NCBI RefSeq assembly: GCF_042681745.1
Contig: NZ_JBHUGF010000010.1
Location: 2,170,001 to 2,234,000 of the forward strand
Reading direction: 5' to 3'
Source of the DNA: Saccharibacillus nicotianae
GTDB taxonomy: Bacteria > Bacillota > Bacilli > Paenibacillales > Paenibacillaceae
Length of the DNA: 64,000 bases
The position numbers were made by a program, and so were the translations under genes. Below, one piece after another: positions 27,762-36,469 of the stretch. Position 1 is the first letter of the stretch; every line of letters starts with the position of its first letter. Below the pieces are notes generated by a model that saw only the letters and a list, made by a program, of their open reading frames with translations, did not search any database and was not told the origin of the DNA.

Positions 27762-27775
27762 GAAAGCGCTTTTCT
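27762..27775 (-). promoter_or_regulatory. Candidate CcpA (cre) site
   Basis: AAAGCGCTTT (27763-27772) within GAAAGCGCTTTTC resembles the cre consensus TGNAANCGNWNNCA. It lies 85 bases upstream of the alpha-xylosidase start, next to AT-rich -10-like sequence. Confidence 0.6.
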
Positions 27776-27824
27776 TCTTTTATTTTGATCATATGTGTAA
27801 GGATATTGATCTTTGGCTGATATG

Positions 27825-28011
27825 GTGAGAAGTGTATGATCTTTGATGTGGGGGTGCTGCGTGAAGGAAGCTGTGCTTGTCGTCGCTGGTGAAGGAAAAT
27901 GCTTTGAATCACTGCTGTAGCAGTTAGCATTTTTCTTCAAAGGCGATCGCTTCGCTCTTTCAGCACTGCTTCCTTCCCTCCGCTCGTGGTGGGAGATCAT
28001 CCACTTCTCAC
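27825..28011. repeat. 187-bp imperfect palindromic element
   Basis: GTGAGAAGTGTATGATCT at the left end is matched by the reverse complement of the right end, GTGAGAAGTGGATGATCT. Inner matches continue (GAAGGAAGCxGTGCT, AAAATGCT) down to the centre CTGCTGTAGCAG at 27912-27923. The calculated centre of the ends and the central palindrome coincide, so the whole unit is one hairpin. It is richer in GC than its flanks. ORFs within it are artefacts. It resembles a MITE or a bcr-type structured repeat of Bacillus-group genomes; no transposase is present. Confidence 0.75.
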
Positions 28012-28367
28012 AAGAATGCAGGAAATTTCAATAAGGTGGTGAGTAGTGGGAATGGATAAGAATCAAAAAATGAAATTGGCAAGCGAGATGTTGATTGCTA
28101 ATCATATGAATAGTGATATGGAATTTAGCTTTTAATGATAGATATAACAAAAGAAAGTTCTGAGGAAATAAAAGGTAATTTTCAAAAAAACTATAGGTAC
28201 TTTTGAACATGAACATGATAATTGAAATATTAATCTAATTTTTACAGAAGCTAATGAGTGTGATAAAAGAGATTGAATGACAACAGTGATTGTAAGAATG
28301 ATCTATTAGTAGGGCGTGAAGCCGCTCTAATGCATATAATATTATAATATTTAAGGCGGTGAGGTCG
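28012..28367. other. AT-rich spacer upstream of the AraC gene
   Basis: No gene is visible. TATAATATTATAATATT at 28335-28351 lies just ahead of the AraC start and may carry its -10. Confidence 0.4.
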
Positions 28368-29300
28368 TTGATTCAGGAGCAGTTGCGGGAAGAGTTAAAA
28401 GAAGATCGGATTCATGGGAGTCTGATGTATCCAGTGAGTGTGTATCCTATGGATGATATTGAAGAAGAGACAGTGCTGGAGTGTCACTGGCATGAAGAAC
28501 CGGAATTGATTTTGGTCACACAAGGAAGAGCGTTGTTTCAGATTGGAACGATTCCTTATGAAGTACATGCGGGTGAAGCAATATTTGTGAATAGTGGTGA
28601 GATCCATACCGCGTATCAGATCGAGCATGAATCCTGTAGCTTTGTAGCGACTGTATTCAGTATGTCGCTGTTAAATAGTGCAGGGTATGATATGGTACAA
28701 GCGCGATTTATCGATCCTTTAGTACGCAAGCAAATAGTATTACCTGTGCATATTCGCGGACAGGAAGTCTGGGAACACGAAGTGTTGAAATTATTAACCG
28801 CTATTGTCGATATCAACAAACAACAGACAGCGACATGTGAATTGACGACAAAAGCGTATCTTTATCTTATTTTTGCACAAATGATTGAACATATGGATAC
28901 TCAGGTCACTCCTTTGCCTGCACCGAGTGATAAAGTAGAACGGCTCAAAACAGTACTCGGTCATATTCATGATAACTATCAGCAACCGTTACGTTTGCGA
29001 GAATTAGCTGAACAGATCAATATGAGCGAAGGGCATTTTTGTCGCTTTTTCAAAAGTCTCACTCAAAAAAGCCCGATCGATTATATCAATCGGTATCGGA
29101 CGCAACAGGCTTGCCGGTTACTCCAAAGCAGTGATCGCAAAATTGTCGATATTTCTCTTGAAGTGGGATTTGATAGCTTGAGTTACTTTATCTCTGTATT
29201 CAAGCAACATCGAGGTTCTACTCCTTCTCAATATCGTAAACAGACCAATGGTGTCTCTAATTCATTGATTACTGAATTGCAAAAAAGCCGGCTAGAATAA
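28368..29300 (+). CDS. AraC-family regulator with cupin sensor
   Basis: This protein of about 310 residues has an N-terminal cupin (residues about 25-110, with CHWHEEPELILVTQGRALFQIG near 40 and EVHAGEAIFVNSGEIH after it) that commonly binds a sugar. The C-terminal AraC pair of helix-turn-helix motifs (about 205-300) shows LRELAEQINMSEGHFCRFFKSLT and the end signature GFDSLSYFISVFKQHRGSTPSQYRK. TTG at 28368 is preferred to GTG at 28359, which overlaps the GGCGGTGAGG site. It lies divergent to the alpha-xylosidase, across the palindromic element, and may activate it in response to xylosides (inference). Confidence 0.88.
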   Translation: MIQEQLREELKEDRIHGSLMYPVSVYPMDDIEEETVLECHWHEEPELILVTQGRALFQIGTIPYEVHAGEAIFVNSGEIHTAYQIEHESCSFVATVFSMSLLNSAGYDMVQARFIDPLVRKQIVLPVHIRGQEVWEHEVLKLLTAIVDINKQQTATCELTTKAYLYLIFAQMIEHMDTQVTPLPAPSDKVERLKTVLGHIHDNYQQPLRLRELAEQINMSEGHFCRFFKSLTQKSPIDYINRYRTQQACRLLQSSDRKIVDISLEVGFDSLSYFISVFKQHRGSTPSQYRKQTNGVSNSLITELQKSRLE

Positions 29301-29443
29301 AGATAAGATCATAGGATCACGATCTACCAAAAAAGGAGAACAACAGTAATTGTCTACTGATGTCCTCCTATAGTGTATGGCTTGTTTACTTATTAAGCGA
29401 TCATATTTCTATTGAACTGCTCTGATATCATCATCTACTATAT

Positions 29444-31801
29444 TTAACCGCGATGATCATTGAGTATATAACGTTCCGCTTCCATATCTGTAATAAATGG
29501 GGTCACTTCATCGATAGCATATAAATGTAACAAATGCATCGCCCGCGTACACGCTGTATAAAATAGTTTGCGTTCTGCTTCACGATGATATTGTTGACTG
29601 GAAGCATCGTATAGTACAACAGCATCAAATTCTACACCTTTAGCAAGATAAGCCGGAATAATAACTGTTCCTTTTTCAAAAGCAGGCGTATTTTTAGTGA
29701 TTTTGCGCAGTGTAATCTGTTCTTTAAGCACTTGATAAGCTTCTTCACATTCACTTTCTGTTTTGCAAATAATCGCTGTATACTGATAACCCTGTTGTTG
29801 AAGTCCATGAATATCTCGAATAATATCGTTATGCATCGATTCCCGATCATCATACAGTGAGACTTGAGGTTTATCTCCGCGGCGATTAAATGGAATAATA
29901 TGCTCTCCACCTTTGATCATACCACGGGTAAAATCTACAATCTCATATGTCGAACGATAACTGCGCGTCAAACGAATAATCTCACTGTTTTCTTTACCAT
30001 ATAGCTCTAATAACGGATCTTCTTCATCAAACACAGAATTATGGCTATAAATCGCTTGATTCAGATCACCTAATGCAGTCATGCGAGCACGCGGGAATAA
30101 TCGTTTCATAAATTCCAACTGGAACGGTGAATAATCTTGCACTTCATCGACAATCACATGCTTAATCGCATGGTTGGAACGGAATCCTTGTAGTTGTTCT
30201 TTAAGATAGAGATAAGGTGTTGCATCTTCATATCCCAATTCTCCTTGATCCAGACGACTCACCGTTTGACGGGCAAAATCTTCCCATCCTTCAGGCAATA
30301 GACCATTGTTGATTTTGGCAAATAACACTTCATCGGTAAACATTTTGCGATAAACGGCTTTGATATCTGCAAAGCGAAGTCGTTTGACCCATTTACGTAA
30401 TGGTTTGAGCCAATCATTTACAACCATACGTGCTGCTAATTCTGCTTCTAATTGAAAATCATCAAAAGAAGGCATTTTACCTTTTTGCTTACGACGCATC
30501 ATTGTATATGCACGATGATAATCATCGGTGCTCATCAACTGTACTTGTTCTTCTACCCATGCTTCTTTACGCTCTTTGCGTCCAAATAGACTGACTTCTT
30601 TAAGCAACCAATCACGCATCAATTCAATCCGATTACCTAATTTGACAGCCGAATCAAAGCCATAGAATTTGTCTAGCATCTGTTGACGGGTTACGATATC
30701 TCTACCTTGAAAACGGATCGGACGGAATACCATGCCTTCTGTTAATAGTAGCTCGGTATAACGACGAATCGCTTTGAGATAAGTCGCTGATGATTTGTAA
30801 CGGATTCCTTGCACGCGTGCATCATGTTCCAGATCATCTCTCCAGGCTAACAAATATTCCATTTGTGAAAAGACATCTTCCAGATCAAATTCTCTTCCGA
30901 TACGACGTTCCAGATACGCCTGAAATGTAGTCTGTAACATATTCTCTTCGCCAAGCTCTGGCAATACGGTAGAGACATAACTATTAAACATCGAGTTCGG
31001 AGAAAAGAGTACCATCTGATCGGCGCGCAAGCTATCTCGGTAGCGATACAATAAGTAAGCTACACGTTGTAACGCTGCTGACGTTTTACCGCTTCCTGCC
31101 GCTCCCTGTACAACCAATAGACGACTACGATCGTTACGGATGACGCTATTTTGTTCTTTTTGAATTGTTGCTACGATATTTTTCATCTGATTATCGGCGG
31201 TATGACTCAGTACTTGCTGTAACAATTCATCGCCAATAGTAACCCCTGTATCGAACAATACATCTATTTGGGCATCACGAATCACAAACTGTCGTTTCAA
31301 CTCCATATGCCCTTCGATATTCCCTACAGGTGTCCGATACGATGCTTTTCCAGGTGCTCCATCATAATAAAGGCTGGATACCGGAGCACGCCAGTCATAG
31401 ATCAAGAATGTCTCTTCATCATCATCTAAAAAAGAACCAATTCCCAAATAGATATGATCTGTTGCAGGTTCACCCACTTCTTTAAAATCGATCCGTCCAA
31501 AATAAGGAGAACCTGACAAACGACGCAATTTATCCAATGTAAGACTGGAACGTTTGTGAGCTAATTCGATCTCGGTCAATACCTGTGATTGCTGACGTAG
31601 ACTTGTTGACGTTTCCCCTACATCATCCGGCTCACTGAAGTTGACTGTAACTTCATCCCAGAAGTCTTTACGCATACCGACTACATCGCCACGCGCTGCT
31701 CCAACTTCTTGTTCAAGCACAGCCATTTTGCGATTAATTTTGGTCGTTACATCATCTACGCGTGCTTGTTCATCTTTCCAGTCCTGATCATCTATTGCCA
31801 T
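29444..31801 (-). CDS. helD: HelD, RNA polymerase-recycling UvrD-like ATPase
   Basis: This 785-residue superfamily I ATPase has the HelD plan. A long N-terminal coiled coil (about residues 1-90) inserts into RNA polymerase channels. Walker A is VVQGAAGSGKTSAALQRVAYLLYR near 228, motif II is VIVDEVQDYSPFQLEFMKRLF near 556, and a C-terminal helicase domain ends with YLAKGVEFDAVVLYDAS and FYTACTRAMHLLHL. In Bacillus it frees stalled or dormant polymerase using ATP and can also confer rifampicin tolerance in actinobacterial homologues. AAAGGAGATGA precedes the ATG. The gene is single. Confidence 0.94.
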   Translation of the reverse strand: MAIDDQDWKDEQARVDDVTTKINRKMAVLEQEVGAARGDVVGMRKDFWDEVTVNFSEPDDVGETSTSLRQQSQVLTEIELAHKRSSLTLDKLRRLSGSPYFGRIDFKEVGEPATDHIYLGIGSFLDDDEETFLIYDWRAPVSSLYYDGAPGKASYRTPVGNIEGHMELKRQFVIRDAQIDVLFDTGVTIGDELLQQVLSHTADNQMKNIVATIQKEQNSVIRNDRSRLLVVQGAAGSGKTSAALQRVAYLLYRYRDSLRADQMVLFSPNSMFNSYVSTVLPELGEENMLQTTFQAYLERRIGREFDLEDVFSQMEYLLAWRDDLEHDARVQGIRYKSSATYLKAIRRYTELLLTEGMVFRPIRFQGRDIVTRQQMLDKFYGFDSAVKLGNRIELMRDWLLKEVSLFGRKERKEAWVEEQVQLMSTDDYHRAYTMMRRKQKGKMPSFDDFQLEAELAARMVVNDWLKPLRKWVKRLRFADIKAVYRKMFTDEVLFAKINNGLLPEGWEDFARQTVSRLDQGELGYEDATPYLYLKEQLQGFRSNHAIKHVIVDEVQDYSPFQLEFMKRLFPRARMTALGDLNQAIYSHNSVFDEEDPLLELYGKENSEIIRLTRSYRSTYEIVDFTRGMIKGGEHIIPFNRRGDKPQVSLYDDRESMHNDIIRDIHGLQQQGYQYTAIICKTESECEEAYQVLKEQITLRKITKNTPAFEKGTVIIPAYLAKGVEFDAVVLYDASSQQYHREAERKLFYTACTRAMHLLHLYAIDEVTPFITDMEAERYILNDHRG

Positions 31802-31967
31802 ATTAGATCATCTCCTTTGTCTCTATCTAAATATTCTATGCAAATATACATTTGACAATATATATTAATTATGTTATGTTAATTCTATATTGATAATTTT
31901 GGTATATTTATGCTATTTTGCAGACCAAATTTTATTGTACGCTCATCTATTACAAATTGCAAATATC

Positions 31968-32008
31968 AAAGCCGCATGTCTGGAATCATCCAGCAATGCG
32001 GCTTTTTT
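31968..32008. terminator. Terminator after map
   Basis: AAAGCCGCAT pairs with ATGCGGCTTT, with an inner CTGGA/TCCAG stem. T-runs lie on both sides, so it may act in both directions. Confidence 0.88.
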
Positions 32009-32034
32009 GATACATACTTGCCTTTATATCTTTT

Positions 32035-32778
32035 TTATTTAGTCAAAATAATAGGCTCGCCTTTGGTGATAATCATCGTATGTTCGTATTGAGCTACAAA
32101 GCTACCATCATCTGTTTTGAGTGTCCAACCATCATTACCTTCTGCTACTTCTTCCGCTTTGGTAGATACGAATGGCTCATAAGCAATAACCATTCCTTCT
32201 TTCCATAGTCCGTTATCAGTAGGATCGTAATAGCTCAAAATATATTCAGGATCATCATGTAATGATTTTCCGATACCATGTCCGGTTAAGTTAGTAATGA
32301 TCTTGAATCCTAATTTTTTGGCTGTATTGTAAGTAGCTTTGCCTGCATTGCTTCGCTTAGAACCTGCACGAATTTTTTGAGCTCCAGCTTCAAATGCCAG
32401 AATAGAAGCTTCGCATAATTGTGTTAATTTGGGATCACCGTTACCGACTACAAATGATACACCTGTATCTGCAAAATAACCATCTAACGAAGCAGATACA
32501 TCTACATTCACCAGATCGCCTTCTTGAATAATTCGATCACCTGGAATGCCATGAGCCACTTCTTCATTTACACTAATACAAGTAAATCCAGGGAAATCAT
32601 ACGTCACTTTAGGACCTGATAATGCACCATGTTGTTCCAACAATTTAGCCGCATGAAGATCTAGATCGATCGTACGCATTCCTGGTTTGGTCATTTCTTT
32701 TAATTCATCACGAATAATTGCAACAACTTTACCTATTTTTTTTAATCCTTCGATATCTTGTTCTGTTTTGGCAATCAT
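32035..32778 (-). CDS. map: Methionine aminopeptidase, type I
   Basis: This 247-residue metalloenzyme removes the initiator methionine from nascent proteins. The five metal ligands are visible: Asp in VNVDVSASLDGYFADTGVSF (two Asp), His in LTGHGIGKSLHDDPEY, Glu in AYEPFVST and Glu in QYEHTMIITK. AAAGGAG lies 8 bases ahead of ATG at 32778; the longer frame adds 34 residues without family similarity and is rejected. It stands alone rather than in the ribosomal-protein operon, so it is probably a second copy, as in Bacillus (MapB-like). Confidence 0.95.
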   Translation of the reverse strand: MIAKTEQDIEGLKKIGKVVAIIRDELKEMTKPGMRTIDLDLHAAKLLEQHGALSGPKVTYDFPGFTCISVNEEVAHGIPGDRIIQEGDLVNVDVSASLDGYFADTGVSFVVGNGDPKLTQLCEASILAFEAGAQKIRAGSKRSNAGKATYNTAKKLGFKIITNLTGHGIGKSLHDDPEYILSYYDPTDNGLWKEGMVIAYEPFVSTKAEEVAEGNDGWTLKTDDGSFVAQYEHTMIITKGEPIILTK

Positions 32779-32986
32779 ATCTTTTTCTCCTTTGTCGTAA
32801 ACGTCAGGAAGCGCCGACAAATAAGCAGGTATATGTTTACCCGTTTTTGTCGGCGACTTCGTGTCGCACTTCTGTATCATTCCTGATTCATCTTCTAGAC
32901 CATATTCTATATTGTATAATTAATCTGATCAGGTTACAAATAAACATGTCTAACAACGATCTACTATTATATCTGATAAACACCAT

Positions 32987-33021
32987 AAAAAAAAGAGAAA
33001 GGCATCACCTTTCTCTTTTTT
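32987..33021. terminator. Terminator downstream of the MarR gene
   Basis: AAAAAAGAGAAAGG pairs perfectly with CCTTTCTCTTTTTT around a 5-base loop. Confidence 0.9.
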
Positions 33022-33187
33022 AATTGATATGACAATCGATTGCCATGCAACTAACACTTGATATAAGTTGATGTAAACATCAGCTATATGTTTATCCAGT
33101 TTACAGTTACATAGATAACGACTAAATAGGTATCTTCTTCACATCGAATGATAACTATTGTACAAATTTGTAATACTATGTGGAACT

Positions 33188-33634
33188 TTAATCCAAATTA
33201 TCGATAATACGATCAAGCATTTTGATAGTTGTATTACGTTCTTCTACTGTAAATCCATTAAATACTTCTTCGATCGTTTGACTGGCTTTATCGCCTAGAT
33301 CGTCTACAATACTACGGCAATAATCAGTCAAATAAATAAGATTGGTACGACGATCATCAGGATGAGGTACGCGTACCACCATCCCGCGTTTGATCATATT
33401 ATCGATTAACCTCGATACACTGGGTTGATCTTTACGAGACAGACGTGCAAGACGATTCTGTGTCTGCCCGTCCCGTCTCCATAAGAATGAAATCAAAATC
33501 CATTGTTCATGTGTAACTGGATAGCCACCGTCACGAAAATATTGATTTAAGCGATTGTGTGCCAGACGTGTAGCGATAGAAAGTTTGTAACCAATTGAGT
33601 TCTCTAATGTGTAGGGGATATTTGTCATTCCCAT
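33188..33634 (-). CDS. MarR-family transcriptional regulator
   Basis: This 148-residue winged-helix protein has QNRLARLSRKDQPSVSRLIDNMIKRGM near residues 57-83 as the recognition region and HPDDRRTNLIYLTD as the wing. It follows an aromatic-acid-exporter-like gene by 47 bases on the same strand, so the two probably form an operon in which the MarR protein senses the exported compound. A strong terminator follows. Confidence 0.88.
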   Translation of the reverse strand: MGMTNIPYTLENSIGYKLSIATRLAHNRLNQYFRDGGYPVTHEQWILISFLWRRDGQTQNRLARLSRKDQPSVSRLIDNMIKRGMVVRVPHPDDRRTNLIYLTDYCRSIVDDLGDKASQTIEEVFNGFTVEERNTTIKMLDRIIDNLD

Positions 33635-33681
33635 AAGTCTCCTTTTAAACAGTCATCTTCGATGTATCGACTTGGGTAGTA

Positions 33682-34764
33682 TTACTTCCAAGGCCAAGTC
33701 GGAAAATTTCTGCGTTCCTGTTTCTCTTCGTTTTCTTTTTCAACTGCATCATGTTTAGAACTGGTGTGATCTACTAAGCGATTAAGGCGTTCTAATTGAT
33801 AGCCATAATCATACATCACAGCGGCTACAATAGACAACCTTAGCACACCGCTAAAATTTTCTTGATAACGATCAATCATGGTATCCAAAAATTGATCATT
33901 TGCTTGTTCTACTTCTTCAGCCTCATGGCCATCATTTTTAATCTTATTATCTAGCTTCAGCAAAATATGCTCATGGAACTTAATCAACTGTTCCAGATGA
34001 TTGTCGAAATAATCATCTAATTGTGGAGTACGTTCTGCTTGAAAATAATGTTGCTCTATAGCAGTTAGTACATCTACTCCTTTCCTAAGCGCTGTTAGCA
34101 TTTGTTTATTTACAACAATGTGTCGATGTCGGCTGAAAGAAGCTCGTTTTAATTTTTTCAGTTCTTCTTCCATCAGATTGTACTTATCGCTCAAAGACTG
34201 GATCGAATTTTCCAGCGCTTTTTTTTCTTCGCGAAATACAGATTCTTTGATTTCATCTGAAACGGCTGTCCGTAATAGCAAAGATAATTTAGCGAATGTA
34301 TTCTCAATCTGCCCTTTAAATTGTTCTAATGGCTTAGGTGGTGCAACCAGTATATTAATTAAAAAGGCAGATACGATACCAATAATACTGAGTGAAAAAC
34401 GATTAAGTGCAAATTGCCATTGACCTGAAGCTTCCATTACCGAAATAACAGTAACTAGCGTCAGTCCAATCGTATCTCCCATTTTGAGACGCAAACAAAT
34501 CATAATCACCACAACACACATTAAGCCAATCGCAATCGGCTCATTAGAGAAAAACATCCCTCCAAGTAGTGCTAGTATGGCTCCTAATGTATTGGTCTGA
34601 ATCTGATCCAGAAAATAACGAAAAGAGCGGTAAATCGATGGCTGCATCGCAAAAATAGCGGCAACAGCAGCAATTACCGGTGGCGTCAGATTAAGCCAGG
34701 AGCTAATGTACAAAGCAAGCGTAACCGCAATTCCGGTTTTGAGCATGCGGGCTCCAAAATTCAC
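33682..34764 (-). CDS. Aromatic acid exporter family membrane protein
   Basis: This 360-residue protein has about five N-terminal membrane helices (residues about 5-150), including PPVIAAVAAIFAMQPSIYRSFRYFLDQIQTNTLGAILA, and a long helical cytoplasmic C-terminal half (about 150-345) rich in Glu and Lys. This matches the FUSC/ArAE_1 family related to p-hydroxybenzoate efflux proteins. The substrate is inferred from family only. GGAGGA precedes the ATG. It is paired with a MarR regulator downstream, consistent with efflux induced by aromatic acids. Confidence 0.82.
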   Translation of the reverse strand: MNFGARMLKTGIAVTLALYISSWLNLTPPVIAAVAAIFAMQPSIYRSFRYFLDQIQTNTLGAILALLGGMFFSNEPIAIGLMCVVVIMICLRLKMGDTIGLTLVTVISVMEASGQWQFALNRFSLSIIGIVSAFLINILVAPPKPLEQFKGQIENTFAKLSLLLRTAVSDEIKESVFREEKKALENSIQSLSDKYNLMEEELKKLKRASFSRHRHIVVNKQMLTALRKGVDVLTAIEQHYFQAERTPQLDDYFDNHLEQLIKFHEHILLKLDNKIKNDGHEAEEVEQANDQFLDTMIDRYQENFSGVLRLSIVAAVMYDYGYQLERLNRLVDHTSSKHDAVEKENEEKQERRNFPTWPWK

Positions 34765-34861
34765 ATGTGTTCCTCCTTCTGAATGATACGGGTTCGAGTA
34801 GATTAATCTTTGAGTATAATAGTTGTTGCGAAAATAGTGGAATATATAGTATTACCCCAGA

Positions 34862-35398
34862 TTAGTCCTTTTGTGAAGCAGAAGGATGAACTTTTTTGCC
34901 TCGCAGTCTACGTAGCAGCGGTACACGATACTTTAACATCACCCATTTGATCACAATATAAATAACAATAGCAAAAATAACACTGTTTACAGCAGCACCT
35001 GTAATAAAATCAACCCCTGCATCACGCCAATGATGAGACTGGTGTATCGGTTGCATATAATCTTCGGGCCAGTCTGGAATATCAATATTAGGCATACTTG
35101 CAGGAAGACGAGAAGAACGCCACAAGGTCACCAAAAAATGCCCTGTATGGTAATTGAGAAAAAACGTCAATGGCCATACAAAAGAATCCAGTGAAGCAGC
35201 AAAAATCGCTGCTGGCATCGCTCCTTTGAACAGACGCGTTAATCCTAACGATAGTATGGGACCGATACCAATTAACGGATACCAGCTTGGAAATAATCCT
35301 ACCGAAAAACCTATAGCTACTTGATGTGCTCCTTTTTTTAAGCGAAGCAGGCGAATCATATTTAATTTCAAAAATCGTCCCGGGTGAATTTTTTTCAT
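34862..35398 (-). CDS. DUF2062 membrane protein
   Basis: This 178-residue protein has the DUF2062 pattern: a charged N-terminus (KKIHPGRFLKLNMIRLLRLKKGAHQVAIGFSVGLF), a membrane segment around SWYPLIGIGPILSLGLTRL, then further hydrophobic stretches near residues 70-95 and 135-160, and a basic tail. ATG at 35398 is chosen for GGAGGTCCTG directly upstream. The biochemical role of the family is not known. It lies between an exporter and a phosphodiesterase gene and appears to be transcribed alone. Confidence 0.8.
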   Translation of the reverse strand: MKKIHPGRFLKLNMIRLLRLKKGAHQVAIGFSVGLFPSWYPLIGIGPILSLGLTRLFKGAMPAAIFAASLDSFVWPLTFFLNYHTGHFLVTLWRSSRLPASMPNIDIPDWPEDYMQPIHQSHHWRDAGVDFITGAAVNSVIFAIVIYIVIKWVMLKYRVPLLRRLRGKKVHPSASQKD

Positions 35399-35504
35399 CA
35401 GGACCTCCAATCAGAGCCTTATCCATGTCAGTATTCCTTATTGTAACTCGTTCTTTTACGTAAAGAAAGTCTGACTATATGAATTTTGTCGAAACGTGAC
35501 AAAA

Positions 35505-35538
35505 AGCGCCCTTCCGTATGATAACGGCATTAGGCGCT
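35505..35538 (-). terminator. Terminator after the glycerophosphodiesterase gene
   Basis: AGCGCC and GGCGCT enclose an inner CCGT/ACGG stem, followed on the minus strand by TTTTT. Confidence 0.85.
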
Positions 35539-35566
35539 CGGAAATGTATAGCTGTATAGGTTACAT

Positions 35567-36307
35567 TTATATCACAATTTTGTCTTTTAATAATTGGGCG
35601 AGAATATCAGGATAATCGGTGATAATACCGCCTACTTGCATATCGATCAGCTTACGCATGATAGCAGGGTCATTAACTGTCCATACATTGTAAATAACAC
35701 CTGCTTGTTGTGCTTGTTGAACAGCTTCTGCTGTCACTGTAGCATAATGAGAATGTAAAGCGGTAGCGCCTATACTGTTCGCATAATTCCACGGTCTTAC
35801 TAGATTTTCGACATACAAAATACCTGTCTGTATATCCGGTGCTAATTGCTTACAAGTTTCAAGTGTATAGTGATCAAAGCTTGAAATCACTACACGATCG
35901 GCTAGACCATATTCATGGATAGCATCGACTAATTTCTGTTCGATCCCTATGTACGGTTCAATATTATTTTTGATCTCAATATTAAGGATCATCTCTGTGG
36001 ATGCGATCCATGCTAGTAATTCACTCAATAATGGCACATGTTCATTAGCAAATTCTTCGCTATACCATGAACCGGCATCTAATGTTTTAATTTCATCATA
36101 AGTTACATCTTTGATCTGACTATCATAACCGGTAGTACGTTTTAAATTTTCGTCATGAATAAGAACAAGCTGTCCATCTTTGGTCATTTGTACATCCGTC
36201 TCAATCCCGGTTGCTCCCAATTCCAAACTTTTCTCAAAAGCCGCCATTGTATTCTCCGGGCAATATCCGGAAGCTCCTCTGTGCGCGTAATTGATGATCG
36301 ATTTCAT
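35567..36307 (-). CDS. Glycerophosphodiester phosphodiesterase
   Basis: This 246-residue GDPD barrel enzyme hydrolyses deacylated phospholipids to glycerol 3-phosphate and an alcohol. The metal site and catalytic His are in NYAHRGASGYCPENTMAAF near residues 6-24, with Glu-Asp ligands in GIETDVQMTKDGQLVLIHDE near 34-53 (second catalytic His). ILNIEIKN near 108 supplies another ligand. There is no signal peptide, so it is cytosolic like UgpQ rather than secreted GlpQ. GGAGCT precedes the ATG. Confidence 0.94.
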   Translation of the reverse strand: MKSIINYAHRGASGYCPENTMAAFEKSLELGATGIETDVQMTKDGQLVLIHDENLKRTTGYDSQIKDVTYDEIKTLDAGSWYSEEFANEHVPLLSELLAWIASTEMILNIEIKNNIEPYIGIEQKLVDAIHEYGLADRVVISSFDHYTLETCKQLAPDIQTGILYVENLVRPWNYANSIGATALHSHYATVTAEAVQQAQQAGVIYNVWTVNDPAIMRKLIDMQVGGIITDYPDILAQLLKDKIVI

Positions 36308-36391
36308 GGAATAGCTCCTTTTCGATATAGATGATTTGTAATCTCAGTATTCTATTTTACCAATTATACACTTTAATGATTAGCAGAATAT

Positions 36392-36435
36392 AAAAAAAAC
36401 CACCTTTTTCTATATGCTAAAAGGTGGTTTTTTTT
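36392..36435. terminator. Terminator after the stalked hydrolase gene
   Basis: A perfect 17-bp stem has A8CCACCTTTT and AAAAGGTGGT8 as its arms. It works in both directions. Confidence 0.92.
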
Positions 36436-36469
36436 CAAAAGCTGTTCCTATCCTGATTCATTGTAAATA

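Noticed and set aside
27743..28000. Minus-strand ORFs of 73-85 codons upstream of the alpha-xylosidase gene
   Set aside because: They lie mostly inside the 187-bp palindrome, lack ribosome sites and have low-complexity Ser/His/Arg sequence.
32779..32880. 34-residue N-terminal extension of methionine aminopeptidase
   Set aside because: AAAGGAG directly precedes ATG at 32778, and the extension has no family similarity.
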